Origin: Bagarius yarrelli
Lineage: Eukaryota > Chordata > Actinopteri > Siluriformes > Sisoridae
Direction of reading: 5' to 3'
Assembly (NCBI GenBank): GCA_005784505.1
Contig: VCAZ01000251.1
Location: forward strand, 290,034-354,033
Length of the DNA stretch: 64,000 bases
A program made the position numbers and the translations under genes. The notes below the pieces were generated by a model. The model saw only the letters and a program-made list of their open reading frames with translations. It did no database searches and had not been told where the DNA came from. Shown piece by piece: positions 33,201 through 42,870 of the stretch; position 1 is the first letter of the stretch, and each line of letters starts with the position of its first letter.

Positions 33201-34536
33201 CCCTCAGATATTTACAGAAATCAGCTCCAAACTGCACAATCTGTTCATCCGGCTTTAATTTAGGGGTGAATAATTATAGATAAACACTTTCGGGGAAGAA
33301 AATTTTGATTATGATCATTTATATTATGTTTTGTGTCCCATAAGACCAGGACTAAAACCTGGGATGGAACATATAGCAGCCCGAAGGTAAACTAGCTTTC
33401 ATACAAAACAAACTTTCAGATATTTTATAATATTAATATTATTCATTTGCGTGTATTTGTACTTTTCAGGGAACATTAACCAGATCCTTGGGTTTAATGT
33501 CAGACGGAACCATGAAAAACTACCTCCAAAGGGTAAATTCTCATTTTCTCTTATTTATTCAGAGAACCACATCCCAGTTTTTATTAAGACAGGATAGTTT
33601 TAAACGGGGAAAAAATAAGAAAAAGAAAGACAAGCAGTGCAATGAAAGGAAAGAAGCAAAATAATAAAGAAAGAAAGGAAAACAACAAAAGAAAGAAAAT
33701 AGAAACGAAATAAAGTAGAAAAGAAAGAAAAGAAGAAAATAGAAAAGAAAGAAAAGAAGAAATCAGGGAAAAAAATTAAAGATAGAAAAGGAAAAAAGAA
33801 AATAAAGAAAAAAAAAAAAAAAAACAAAAGAAAAGAAAGAAAGAAAAGAAAAGAAAAGAAGAGCGAAAATAGAAAAAAGTAAAAATAGACAGATAGTAAA
33901 AAAAAAGAAAGAAAATAGAAAGGAAAGGAAGAAATTAACAAGAGAAAAATGAAGATAGAAAAGAGAAATAGAAAAGAAAAAAATAGAAAGAAAAATAAGA
34001 AAGAAAATAGAAAAGAAAGAAGAGAAGAAATAGAAGAGAAAGAAAAATAGAAAAAGAGACAAAAATTAAGAAAAGGAATTAAAAAAATTTCAAAATAATA
34101 AAAAAGAAACAAAAAAATCGAAAGAAAGAAAAATAAAGAAAATTAAAATAAGAACACACTAAAATAAAGCATTTTTTGGTGAAGTATAAAAAGAATAAAG
34201 CATAAAAATCCAAACATAACTGATCATTAATTATACATTCAATATATTTTAGATTTATCTGGTTTGTGTGTTAATTCTTCTTTTCTTCACCTGATGTTTT
34301 TTTCACTGCAGGAGCTCTATAAACTCACTATGGATCAAGTTCACATCCCTGAACATCAGCCGCGTCATTACACCTCAGAAGGAAACATTTCCAACGCCAC
34401 GTCTCTGGATAAGATTTCTGTCCACAACACAGGGGACCAGGATGAACTGGACTTCCTGCAGAATTTGGGGCCCAAATTTTCCACACTGGCTGAAATCATT
34501 CAACAGGGAATGAAAGAGAAGAAAATCCAGATGTAA
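20426..34536 (+). CDS. cdh26: Gene B: cadherin-26-like protein, apparently complete (18 exons)
   Basis: Epithelial adhesion cadherin. Exons: 20465-20503 (in-frame ATGs also at 20426 and 20453), 22487-22522, 22645-22740, 24009-24164, 25493-25640, 25832-26010, 26275-26403, 26841-27026, 27110-27378, 27530-27676, 27928-28158, 29388-29612, 30086-30219, 31195-31251, 32295-32351, 33345-33386, 33470-33532, 34312-34536. These total 2,419 nt, or about 805 residues if one surplus base in 27534-27537 is ignored, near the roughly 830 I recall for human CDH26. Approximate layout: signal 1-20, RSKR 31-34, Trp 36, EC1 to 140 (DKNDN 135-139), EC2 to 265, EC3 to 375, EC4 to 480, EC5 to 597, helix 598-620, tail 621-805 ending in LDFLQNLGPKF. 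Of the three copies only B keeps a complete catenin-binding end in view. Confidence 0.9.
21194..21535. repeat. (AT)n, ATACC and (AAT)n short tandem repeats
   Basis: AT run at 21201-21240, accatatat repeats near 21335-21365, and AAT run 21490-21533, all in intron 1 of gene B. Confidence 0.85.
21640..21920 (+). mobile_element. DIRS-like retrotransposon ORF1 remnant
   Basis: The frame contains a GQTGTCLHTIAMLQASQADL-like stretch followed by LRDLEEAGG, a pattern I recall from gag-like ORF1 of fish DIRS elements. Frame breaks occur near 21880, and a SINE head follows at 21924. Inserted in intron 1 of gene B; no pol or recombinase part is seen. Confidence 0.5.
21924..21998 (+). mobile_element. SINE tRNA-like head
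   Basis: agtggtggctcatggttaag and cggttcgattcgcag; body and tail absent. Confidence 0.65.
22487..22522 (+). CDS. cdh26: Gene B exon 2: pro-segment, with a GC splice donor
   Basis: A 12-codon exon, LWVDRSQEKNNK, in frame between exon 1 and the exon at 22645. The donor reads aag|gcaagt, the classic GC-AG intron consensus. The intron is only 122 nt. Gene C has no intron at the corresponding place. Confidence 0.65.
22645..22740 (+). CDS. cdh26: Gene B exon 3: propeptide cleavage site and start of EC1
   Basis: A 32-codon exon: DGVLIRSKRRWVLTTIEL, ending GPYPRKFTQ. RSKR is the furin-type site; Trp would be residue 2 of the mature chain, as in strand-swapping classical cadherins. Confidence 0.92.
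22741..24008. other. Gene B intron 3, no recognisable element
   Basis: I see no exon or complete element. A stretch at 23230-23520 shares short phrases (atctggcaaccc) with 32890-32960 and may be an old dispersed repeat. Confidence 0.4.
24009..24164 (+). CDS. cdh26: Gene B exon 4: EC1
   Basis: A 52-codon, phase 0/0 exon with VFKISGQGVTEEPKDLFSID and PIDREAFHTLR. Donor gtaagt. Confidence 0.92.
24853..25010. mobile_element. hAT-type MITE, 158 bp, with 8-bp target duplication
   Basis: Inverted ends ggggtgtctaaactc and gagtttggacacccct, with internal inverted pieces (agtttagctccaac / gttggagctaaactct). The 8-bp sequence gcttatgc occurs exactly on both sides (24845-24852 and 25011-25018). In the intron before gene B exon 5. 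Confidence 0.9.
25493..25640 (+). CDS. cdh26: Gene B exon 5: end of EC1, calcium linker
   Basis: 148 nt, phase 0/1: VMFDVLDKETLA, then the canonical calcium linker IKDKNDNPPKF. Same length as gene A. Confidence 0.92.
25832..26010 (+). CDS. cdh26: Gene B exon 6: EC2
   Basis: 179 nt, phase 1/0: LQVRDSDEEGNDNSRISI and the exon-end motif GCFDYD. Nine nucleotides longer than in gene A. Confidence 0.9.
26275..26403 (+). CDS. cdh26: Gene B exon 7: end of EC2
   Basis: 43 codons, phase 0/0: LLVEARDHGTPPLSS and the degenerate linker TDFNTHAP. Donor gtgagg. Confidence 0.9.
26841..27026 (+). CDS. cdh26: Gene B exon 8: EC3
   Basis: 62 codons, phase 0/0: RIPVQDKDTPNTPGSRAVF and TDPLTNEGVLSVIK, very close to gene A. 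The next intron is only 83 nt. Confidence 0.92.
27110..27378 (+). CDS. cdh26: Gene B exon 9: end of EC3, start of EC4
   Basis: 269 nt, phase 0/2: KDYEASTLTELEIAVENEEP, linker VIDVNDPPVF, and TDEDSDANKI. Donor gtaaag. Confidence 0.92.
27530..27676 (+). CDS. cdh26: Gene B exon 10: EC4, with one surplus base near its start
   Basis: The exon should read Y-K-L-V-E-D-P-A-N-W, as human CDH26 and gene A suggest, but AAAA at 27534-27537 has one A too many. The strict frame is lost directly after the acceptor. Downstream codons (SIDPQTGKITLAKKMDRESP) are intact. No alternative splice site restores the phase, so this is a one-base insertion in the genome or in the assembly. Confidence 0.85.
27703..27777 (-). 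mobile_element. SINE 3' end, minus strand
   Basis: acatttgcggaatttggcag through ggttaagggccttgctcagg, truncated after the body. Confidence 0.65.
27928..28158 (+). CDS. cdh26: Gene B exon 11: end of EC4, start of EC5
   Basis: 231 nt, phase 1/1: PPATGTGTLVIKLGDKNDNAP, then CNSSVICGN and NDADDFPYGGPFTYS. Confidence 0.92.
28296..28466 (-). mobile_element. SINE, minus strand, full length
   Basis: acatttatgacatctggcag to ggctaccactttcc, with B box gggaattgaaccccaac read in reverse. Confidence 0.75.
29388..29612 (+). CDS. cdh26: Gene B exon 12: end of EC5 and membrane helix
   Basis: 225 nt, phase 1/1: LPYGNYSVPLTIADQQGV, a five-cysteine stretch ending CDCGNGTVC, and the helix start NGAAIGILLGALILMF. 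Donor gtgagt. Confidence 0.92.
29634..29690 (+). mobile_element. SINE head ending in a G run
   Basis: aagtggtggctcaaaggtct followed by a 13-base G run that interrupts the B-box position. Confidence 0.55.
29775..29909 (-). mobile_element. SINE, minus strand, lacking tail
   Basis: gggttgagggcctcgctcag, gggaattgaacca and actgagctaccactt in reverse order. Confidence 0.68.
30086..30219 (+). CDS. cdh26: Gene B exon 13: end of membrane helix, juxtamembrane tail
   Basis: 134 nt, phase 1/0: LLCFCFSCECQKKNFKECL, then GNQTLITYNEEGGG. Ends CQDSFL at a gtgcgt donor, a few codons beyond the gene A exon. Confidence 0.88.
30330..30965. repeat. Degenerate minisatellite, unit like gactttattctcgtaattt
   Basis: Some 30 imperfect units of about 19-20 bp (tttcgactttattctcaaaa, cgactttgatctcgtattgc) fill most of the intron after gene B exon 13. 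I know a similar ttattctcgtaatattacgac repeat from vertebrate genomes. Confidence 0.85.
31195..31251 (+). CDS. cdh26: Gene B cytoplasmic mini-exon (19 codons)
   Basis: NYTQGPTANHPGLNATLTQ, phase 0/0, donor gtgtgt. An acceptor nine bases upstream (tttag at 31185) would add three codons, also in frame. Confidence 0.72.
31500..32240. repeat. ACTACAACA-type satellite, about 740 bp
   Basis: Continuous run of tacaacaaatactacaacac variants, strongly strand-asymmetric (A and C rich, almost no G). It ends 55 bp before a gene B tail exon. Confidence 0.9.
32295..32351 (+). CDS. cdh26: Gene B cytoplasmic mini-exon (19 codons)
   Basis: VPNRFSSLTDKRNIYAASS, phase 0/0, between tttag and gtgagt. It lies just after the 0.7-kb ACTACAACA-type satellite. 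I find no clear counterpart in gene A. Confidence 0.68.
33345..33386 (+). CDS. cdh26: Gene B cytoplasmic mini-exon (14 codons)
   Basis: TRTKTWDGTYSSPK, phase 0/0, acceptor cataag, donor gtaaac. Probably equivalent to gene A 9867-9911. Confidence 0.65.
33470..33532 (+). CDS. cdh26: Gene B cytoplasmic mini-exon (21 codons)
   Basis: GTLTRSLGLMSDGTMKNYLQ plus Arg, phase 0/0, acceptor cttttcag, donor gtaaat. The 540-bp polypurine tract begins 70 bp downstream. Confidence 0.7.
33600..34160. repeat. Polypurine (GAAA-type) tract, about 550 bp
   Basis: Almost only A and G on the + strand, lying inside the last intron of gene B and ending about 150 bp before its acceptor. Long open frames on the minus strand here are phenylalanine-rich artefacts. 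Confidence 0.95.
34312..34536 (+). CDS. cdh26: Gene B last exon: catenin-binding end of tail
   Basis: ELYKLTMDQ...SLDKISVHN, then DELDFLQNLGPKFSTLAEII and stop TAA at 34534-34536. The acidic LD-L-NLGPKF block matches the beta/gamma-catenin-binding end of classical and desmosomal cadherins. Gene B is the only copy here with it in frame. Confidence 0.92.
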   Translation, partial: ELYKLTMDQVHIPEHQPRHYTSEGNISNATSLDKISVHNTGDQDELDFLQNLGPKFSTLAEIIQQGMKEKKIQM

Positions 34537-34801
34537 TTTTCAGTACTTTTTTTTTAAACGGCTTCCATGTCCACATTTGGGTTCTATAGATCATATCATA
34601 ACTCCTGGTTCACGACTGGATGTTCCTGCAGCTGGACGTCACTGCAACAGCTGTAACAATGGTTCTTCTGTAAAGCTCATAAAAAAAGCATGAAGAATAC
34701 GGAAGGGTGCAAATAATATAGAGTTTTTTAACAACAGACTGCGAACATCTGCTCCCGGGAGTAACAAGGTCAAGTTCATCCAAATTTCTATTGTTCAATA
34801 G

Positions 34802-35205
34802 CTAGGAAAAAGGAGGAAAGAAAAAAAAAAAAGGAAAAAAGACAGTAAAGGAGAAAGGAAAGAGGGAAGAGAAGGGAAGGGAAGAAAAAAAAGAAAAAAT
34901 ATATAAGAAAACATAAGAAAAAAAAAGAAAAAAAAAAAAGAAATTGAAAAAAAAGAAAAGAAAGAAAAGGAAAGAAAAAAAGAAAATGAAAAAAGAAAAG
35001 ATTAAAAGAAAAAAAAACAAAAATTAAAAGAAAGAAAGAAAAAAGAAAATAGAAAAAAAAGAATCAAACGAAAAAAGTAAAAAAACAATAGGAAGAAAGA
35101 AAGAACGAAAGAAAAGGAAAGGAAATAACAAAAAAAGAAACAAAAACAAAAAAAGGAAGAAAAACAGAGAAAAAAAAAGGAAAAAAAGGAAAAGGGGTGA
35201 AAATA
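34802..35205. repeat. Polypurine block 1 downstream of gene B
   Basis: A/G-only sequence. Segment 34886-35196 is closely matched by 37013-37315, including rare landmarks (aaatatataagaaaacat, gaatcaaa, aggaagaaaaacagagaaaa). Confidence 0.92.
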
Positions 35206-35604
35206 TCTACAATATTTACAGTTAAAGTTGTTTTTTTTTAGTGTTTATTTTTCTATATTTTTTACACCTTCTTTTCGTGATGCGGCAGCAGCAGCAGGCG
35301 GCCATGTTTTATCGTGTGTGTATTTCTGTGTCCGTTTATTTAGCGAACCACTTTTCATTTTTTTCATTGATAAAGACTTGTTTTATGTGCTGCTGTGGAT
35401 GAAGGTGTCCTCCTGTATCCTGCGCTCTCATTGGCTGTAAGTCACCCTCATTGCCGAGATTTTCTCCAATCAGAAATCATTTCACACTGCAGGAGTTTTT
35501 AGATTCAGATATTTAACATGGTCAAAATTTCACACGATCGACAAAAATAGCAAAAATCTCTGCATGTGAATTCAGCATAAGAGGAAGTCATCAAAAAACG
35601 GAGG

Positions 35605-35605
35605 A

Positions 35606-35637
<32 letters not shown>

Positions 35638-36105
35638 AAAGGGAAACGTGAGAAAGAAACCAATGATAGTCAATAGGAACGATAATATGAAAGAAAAAGA
35701 AAAATAGAAAATATAAAACAAAGAAAGAAAAGAAGATAATAGAAAAGAAAGAGATAGAAAAAAATAAAAAATAAAATAGGAAAGAAAGAAGGAAAGTGGA
35801 AAAAGGAAAATAAAATAGAAAAAAACAAAAAATAGATAAAAAGAAAGAAAGAGAAAAAAAAGAAAGAGAGAAAGAAAGAAAGACCTGAAGGTGAGGAGGG
35901 AAGGGAAGAAATAAAATGGAAAAGTAAGAAAGAAACGAATGAAAGACAATAAGAAAGATAATATGAAAGAAAAATATAGAAAAAAATAGAAATAGAAAAG
36001 ACAGAAAGAAAAGAAGGAAAAAAACTAAGAAAAAAACAAAAGACAGAAAAAGGAAGATAGAAAAAAAAGAATAATAAAAAAATAAGAAAGAAAGAAAGAA
36101 AGATT
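35605..36105. repeat. Polypurine block 2
   Basis: (GAAA)n-rich, interrupted by a few T-containing words (ccaatgatagtcaatagg at about 35660 and a related one near 35930), suggesting an internal duplication of about 280 bp. Confidence 0.9.
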
Positions 36106-36475
36106 TATTTCTACATTGTTCTAAAACCTCTCGGGACTTTTGGTAAATTTAGCTCCGCCCACCTCGAACCAACCACCTTTTAATATTAATTCTGATTCCT
36201 GGTATAAAACCCCTGACCTGTACGTACCTGCATATGTGAATAATAACACAGATCAGTTGTGTCTTTTCCAAAACCCCTCACAGAAGAGCTGGATTATTGT
36301 CCTGGGTATAGAACCCTTAATAAACTTTAACTTTGATTTGTAATTATGTTTCGAGTATTTGCACTTTTTGCTGAAAGCAGAAAATGTTAGTATGGGTGAA
36401 AACTGTACAACACCAGCCATGAATAACTCACAGTAGCATATTTATCTCCTTTTTCTAATTAACTCGTGCTAAATG

Positions 36476-36589
36476 CCCGGAGTAAACCCACACAAGAACC
36501 CACAGGGACAACATGCAAACTCCACACAGAAAAACCCCTGCAGGGGAATCCAACCCGGGACCTTCTTACTGTGAGGCAACAGTTAAGAT

Positions 36590-36594
<5 letters not shown>
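36476..36594 (-). mobile_element. SINE with gcatgttctcccc core, minus strand
   Basis: Reverse complement carries cccgggttggattcccctgc and tgtggagtttgcatgttgtc. A (CA)n run follows at 36595-36632. Confidence 0.65.
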
Positions 36595-36635
<41 letters not shown>

Positions 36636-36904
36636 GGTTCTCTTTTCTCTTAGCGGTTCTCCACATGTAAAGACTATTGTTTTGCCAACCTTTAAATATA
36701 ATGTAAGCGGATCAGATCCAGTCCAAATTTAAGAGCTAAACCCTCCTGCTGTCAGAAAACAGGACAATCGACACCGCAGGATTTTCAGCCAGACAGATAC
36801 AGACTTACACCAATAAACCTTAATAACAGCTGAACTTCAGCCGAAGTCTCTAATCCACAGACAGCTTCTACAGAAATCTACAATGGAATGACTTTCTCAA
36901 GAAT

Positions 36905-37372
36905 CTGCACTCAACAATCAACTCGAAAAGGGAAAAGAAAACAGAAAAGAAATAGAAAGAGAGAAAAAGAAATAAAAAGAAAATAGGAAAGAAAGAAAGA
37001 AAATAGAAAAGAAAAAATATATAAGAAAACATGAGAAAAAAAAGTGAAAAAAAAGAAATTGGAAAAAAAAAAAAGAAAGAAGAAAAGAAAGAAAATGAAA
37101 AAAAAAAAAAAAAAAGAAAAGATTAAAAGAAAAAAAACAAAATTAAGAAAGAAAGACAGAAAAAAAAAAATAGAAAAGAAAGAATCAAATGAAAAAAGTA
37201 CAAAAAAAATAGGAAGAAAGAAAGAAAGAAAGGAAAGGAAATAATAACGAAAAAAGAAACAAAAAATAAAAAAAGGAAGAAAAACAGAGAAAAAAAAAGG
37301 AAAAAAAGGAAAAGAGAGAAAAAGAAATAAAAAGAAAATAGGAAAGAAAGAAAGAAAGAAAAAGGAAATGAA
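36905..37372. repeat. Polypurine block 3
   Basis: Contains the partner copy (37013-37315) of block 1. It adjoins a minus-strand LINE end at 37390, so in LINE orientation it is a 3' extension. Confidence 0.92.
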
Positions 37373-37389
37373 TGCAATGATTTTGTAAC

Positions 37390-37530
37390 TGTAATAATGC
37401 CGTCCCTGCTGTCATCCCAGCTCCCGGTGAAGGGGGAGGAGTTATAGAGTTTAATGGCCACAGGTACGAATGACTTCCTGTGGCGCTTCAGTGGTCTCAG
37501 TCTGCAGCTGAATGTGCGATAACAGTACAA
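37390..37530 (-). mobile_element. LINE ORF2 C-terminal remnant, minus strand
   Basis: Minus-strand frame reads RTFSCRLRPLKRHRKSFVPV then AIKLYNSS, matching the R.R.SFVP.AI.L.N end of L2/CR1-type reverse transcriptases. Confidence 0.65.
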
Positions 37531-37857
37531 TAATAGTATGTTTATGGTTTATGTGTAGGCACTGCTAATATAATACATATTATAATACAACAAAAACAAA
37601 GATGTTTTATTACTATATGTCCAATCATAAACTTCAGGAAACTACATATAAATGACGCGGGATAAGGCACTGATAAATATAATCAGCAGAGGGCAGTAGG
37701 TTACTATAGACTTTGGACTTTTATACTGAATTTATAGATAAGTTGTAGATTTGTGCCATGGATTGTAAACCCTTGTGCAGTGTGTGTACAGTAACACAGG
37801 GATCTTAGGAAAGTTTAACAAAGAGTGAGAATAAATAATACACAAAAAAAAAAATCA

Positions 37858-38172
37858 TTCATTCATTCATTCATTTTCTAGAACTGCTTATTCCCTAATT
37901 CGGGGTCACGGGGATCTGCTGGAGTCTATCCCAGCCGTCTCTGAAAGGGCAAAAGGGGAAGGAGGGGGACACCCTGGACAGGTCATCAGTCCATCACAGG
38001 GCCACACACACACACCAATCATCACCAATCAATCTAACATCCATGTTTTTGGACTGTTGGAGGAAACCGGAGAACCCAGAGTAAACCCATGCAAACACGG
38101 AGAGAACATGTAAACTTCACACAAAAAGAGCCCTGCAGGGGAATCGAACCCAGGACCTTCTTACTGTGTGTA
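37858..38172 (-). mobile_element. Dispersed repeat plus SINE core, minus strand
   Basis: Starts (ATTC)n, then attcggggtcacggggatctg, gccacacacacacaccaatc, and ends with the reverse of the gcatgttctcccc SINE (gagaacatgtaaacttcaca, gaatcgaacccaggacctt). A short piece of the same repeat is at 32749-32795. Confidence 0.6.
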
Positions 38173-38179
38173 TTAAAAG

Positions 38180-39920
38180 GCCTTTAGCATTTTACACTTA
38201 TCGCATTCAGATATTCAGATATTTTTAACGGTTACGTAATTACGGTGACAAACGCAAGATGAAATGATTTGTAGCGTAAACAAATAGAAATATCGATGAT
38301 TAAATCTGCTAAGCCTAAAAAATCTTAAATTAAATTTATAAAATAAAAAGGTTTATTTTTTTTAAAAGGTTTATCCCACCTGACGTTAGTGGGTTTCTTT
38401 TAAATCAGGTTGGACTTTTTTATTCAGATTAAGGTGTTTACATGAAGCATTTTATTCAGATTGGACTGAAACTTCTAATCGGAACACAGCGCTTCCTGTA
38501 AAAAGGACTAATGTTAGAAAACTGCAAGAAAACCTATCTTAGGTGTTTGTTAGCTAGTTTACTTATAAAAAAACAAGTAAGTTGTAAATTCATGTCTGAT
38601 TCCAGCTGCTGAAGTAAGTTGAGGTTTACGGCTTCATGGAATGGAAACCAAACCCCACAAAAAAAAAAAAATGCGGGTTGTATCTTCCTCCCGGCGGTGT
38701 TGGGTGGAGGTCGTCCAACTAGTTTGTTTTACTGCAGAAACAGAAATGTGTACATCAGTCATGCGTACCATACAAAATAACAGCTTTTAATTAAAGAAAT
38801 GGAAATTTTGAGGCATTAAATTTGACCTCTTAGTTAAATTACTGTCACTAAGTTGCCTTTAGGACCTCATTTGAAAGATAGAGAGCAGAAAGATGGAATC
38901 CTGCAGGCTCAGCTGCCAAACTTTAATGATCCTGGTCTCGAAAACATCTCCAGACGAGCTCTGAGAAAGAAAAAAGGCCTGAGGGGGTTTTAGTTTTTTT
39001 GTTAGTCGGGTTTTATATGTCAGTTTGTAGGTACAGTAAATCCTTTTTTACTGAAAAAAAAACCTCGCAGATGAAACGATCAGTTCTTTCGATGATCCTG
39101 TACATTTATCCGTATTTATTTCCCACAAGCGACGGCCAACTACAATAATGAAACAAACAGCTTTCTTTAACATACAAAATTTTCTCAGTAAAATTAAATG
39201 TTTACTAAACGGACACGCTGAGATATAAAAACACACGCTGGACAAACATATTTTGTAGCCTTTAAGTTGCCTTTTTGTTCAATCTGACCAAAATGTTTAT
39301 TATTATTATAATTAATAGTCGGGTTATTTACTGTATCCCGTATCCCGGTTAAACATTTTGGGTTATTATCTCGGGTTATTTCAAACCTTTTTTGATTGGT
39401 TTGTACAAAAACTCAGCCAGTTGGGTTAAAATTCCAATTTTACCAGTCGACCACCAGAACTGTTGGTAGACGGGTAGAGGATAGACGGGTAAGTTAATGT
39501 CATCTAATTTACACATGTATGTGCTATATATTTTCTTTACCAAAAGAAAATAAACCCTTAATATCACATTAACGTCGTTGCACATATGTCTATTTTTAAC
39601 TATTTTATTTTTAACTCCTGTCACCTGCTTTTTTATATCTGTGAATAACGACACCGACGCTCGTTTTATAGCCGCAACAAAATATGAAACTTTTTATCCC
39701 TGAAGTTGTAAAGATAAACCAGATAAAAGTTGTCTGTTGGGGCATTTTTAACCCACCTGTTTTAAGTGTGTTTAAAATTGACGGATTTTAACTCTGGGTG
39801 ATAATTTTCTATTTTATGTTTTATAAATGGTAAAATCAGGAGGACAAATGTTACGTGTTTATTGTGTGAAACATACAATTATTATAATAATATTTTATAA
39901 ATTCAAGCCGAAACCTTCAA
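38180..39920. other. Intergenic stretch without recognisable features
   Basis: AT-rich. Open frames are short and lack coding character; no TIR, SINE box or long tandem repeat is evident. Confidence 0.4.
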
Positions 39921-39923
39921 TTA

Positions 39924-40060
39924 TTTACATTTACAGCATTCGGCAGACGCCCTCATCCAAAACAACTCACATTTATTTCATTTACACAACTGAGCAATTG
40001 AGGGTTAAGGGCCTTGCTCAGGGGCCCAGCAGTGGTGGCTTGGTGGTGCTGGGAATCGAA
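39924..40060 (-). mobile_element. SINE, minus strand
   Basis: acatttacagcattcggcag, gggttaagggccttgctcag and tggtgctgggaatcgaa in reverse order. Confidence 0.72.
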
Positions 40061-41367
40061 GCTTTTAATTTAGATTTAAACAGAACCATTAAGTTCATCT
40101 TATGAGAAACACCGACCGGCCCCTAACACCCCACACCGCCCCACCCCACTCTTTCTCCACCTGCATGATGGTACATCTCACCACGCAACCCTTGATATTT
40201 TATGGTTCTGCGGGATGCCTGTACTTGTCCACTGTACACACCTTTCAGCTAAAACTGTATGTCGGAGGATCAAACCTGCCTCAGCTGCACTGACATCTTC
40301 TCAAAGTTTGTATTCAAATCAAAAATCAAGAAATGAAAAAGAAAACAGCATAAAATTCATTGTTATTAGTATATTCTAAGAAATATCAGTCTATGACCTG
40401 TACGTCTATAAATATTTATTCATTATAAATTATGTTATTAAATGGGCGGATCCGTTTGCTCATTAAAAAAAAAAAAAGAATTCTTCAATAAAAACAACAA
40501 AATTATCAATTAATTTTTAACTTTTTATACTAAAAAATATATATATATATATATACAGTACAATTTGATAAAATTTTATATTAATTTATGTAACTTTTGT
40601 CACATGTGAGTGTTTCGATGTTATTTCTGTCCTAAAACGAGAGACACTCGCTGGACATTTATAACTTTTCTAGCGTAAATAGGATCAGAAACGTATTTGT
40701 GACAATATTATTGTAACCTAACGAGTAAAAGTAGACCAGAGGTTTTTAATACAGGACAATTAGGTGTACTTTTGCCTGACATTACTTACGATCTGCAGGT
40801 TATTAATTCTGCATAAATCATAACTACGTAATTATGATCAGACAGTTAATTACTGTTTATAGTGTCTGTAATGCAACAGTGAAAAAAATAAAAGACAATA
40901 CTATAAGCAGGCCTACAGTCTACACCCAAAAACCTACAGAGGAACAGGCCGTAACGGCGTCACCTTTACAATGGCGGTAATTATCGAAGAATTCTTGCTA
41001 GTATGAGAAAAATCCAGAAGTCGATCTGCATCGGCGAATCTGCACTTTTAAAGGATTCCCTAATCATAAAGCAGAGGTTATAGAATGAACTTTCAGGCTG
41101 TGACATGTTTTAATCTCATGTCGTTTCTGTGAAATATCGCTTGAGCGATGACAGTGTTTAACACCCCCACCCCACCCCCCCAGCAAGAACAGTAGCCATC
41201 TTACACTAGACAGATTAACCCTTTATATACAGTGCATGCCCGCGCATGTAACACGCATGAGACTCACACACACACACACACACACACAGCACTTGTTAGA
41301 TTAGCACTTAAAGTTATTTTATAAATTCGCATCTTCTCTTTTTTATGATCTTTAAACATAAAATTTT

Positions 41368-41370
<3 letters not shown>

Positions 41371-41442
<72 letters not shown>

Positions 41443-41547
41443 GTCTGTCTGTCTGTCTGTCTGACTGTCTATCTATCTATCTATCTATCTATCTATTAAT
41501 CAATCAATCAATCAATCAATCAATCATCTGTCTGTCTGTCTGTCTGA

Positions 41548-41596
<49 letters not shown>
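41371..41596. repeat. (CTAT)n/(CTGT)n/(AATC)n compound microsatellite
   Basis: CTAT runs flank a CTGT run (41443-41465) and a TCAA run (41501-41524). The complement is GATA/GACA, as in Bkm-type satellites. Confidence 0.95.
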
Positions 41597-41685
41597 AAAA
41601 TATTATTAAATGACCCTAAAATAATTTTTTACTTTACTCGTGTGATATCCGAAACCTGATGTCATACGATTAAAAGCGTTTCATG

Positions 41686-41862
41686 TGGGGAAGTGGTGGC
41701 TCAGTGGTTAAGGTGTTGGACTGATACCTGGAAGATCGGGGTTCAATTCCCAGCACCACCAAGTCACCCCCACTGGACCCCTGAGCAAGGCCCTTAACCC
41801 CCAATTGCTCAGTATAGAAGTAATAAATGTAAGTCGCTCTGAATAAGGACGTTGGCTAAATG
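41686..41862 (+). mobile_element. SINE, full length, well preserved
   Basis: A box tggctcagtggttaagg matches TRGYNNARNNG. B box gggttcaattcccagca, body and tail are intact, so this is a good reference copy for the family. Confidence 0.85.
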
Positions 41863-42715
41863 TTTTGTGCTATAAACATTAGCAACAACGTGTGTTAAAT
41901 TAGCAATGCATCCTTTTACACGCAAGCCGGAGGTCACGGTGGCGAAGAAAATCTTTCTGATTTGATATGACGAATCAAATTACTAACCAGACCACAGGTT
42001 AAAAATGAAATACTATATGTTTAAAAAGTGTAATAATATCGGCTGGAATTCTTCCGAAGCCGTCTTCAGGACATACACCGAGTCTCCTCCTTATGAGAAC
42101 TGGTTAAACACAACTTACAGTTTGTGTGTGTGTGAGATTGACATTTGGATGGTATGTGTGTAAGACAGACAGATCTTAGCTTCAGGCTGTGATACATTCA
42201 TGTAGTAGTGTTTATACATCTGTTTAAAGAAAGTTATTTTCTGTTCGTTTAGCTAAATGTTATAATTTAGCGTGCAAATAAAGGAAACAATGAACCGCTT
42301 TCACTCTGCAACAAATTAATAAAATAAGATTAACAAGGCACAGTGATGTTATTATCCAACCTTTAATCTAAACAGTGTGTGTCGATATTCAGGTTCATTT
42401 GTATGTTCTAAGTCTCCATGTCATCCAAATTTTTAGACCGATTGAGAAATATCAGAATATGCAAATACTGTAATTAGTAAGAATTATCTGCTTTCTCACT
42501 GCTTTCTTTTATGGCTGATTTTTTTAACACCCTTCATGCTATTCGAGTAGTTTTTGCTAACTTGCCCCACCGGTTTGTGCTAATCTGTCAATATGCAGTT
42601 TACTATAATAACTAGAACAGGTCTGTGATCTGTGATGTTTCTACTGACAAAATGTCTTAAACTCACCACTTACACATTTAAATATGCTTGGTGAGTTTAC
42701 AGCGATTAATATGGT

Positions 42716-42870
42716 AAGTGATAGTGCAGAGATGAAGGCGTTGGGCTGCTAATTTGGAAGATCAGGGTTCGATTCCCAAAGTTACCACTGCTGGGCCCCT
42801 GAGCAAGGCCCCTAACCCCCAATAGCTCAGTTGTATAAAAGAGGACGTCTGCTAAATGCTGTAAATGTGA
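42716..42870 (+). mobile_element. SINE with short tail deletion
   Basis: agggttcgattccca and ctgagcaaggcccctaaccc present; the taagtcgctctgg portion is deleted. Confidence 0.68.

Noticed and set aside
33600..37530. Long minus-strand open frames rich in Phe, Leu and Ser (170, 125 and 135 codons)
   Set aside because: They are translations of polypurine/polypyrimidine repeats, with no domain or splice structure.
40102..40293. 63-codon ORF downstream of a SINE
   Set aside because: No domain, no coding context and a Pro/His/Thr-rich composition from C-rich sequence.
41686..41790. Possible tRNA gene (A and B boxes, cloverleaf-like head)
   Set aside because: The head continues into a SINE body and tail and recurs many times; the anticodon arm does not look functional.
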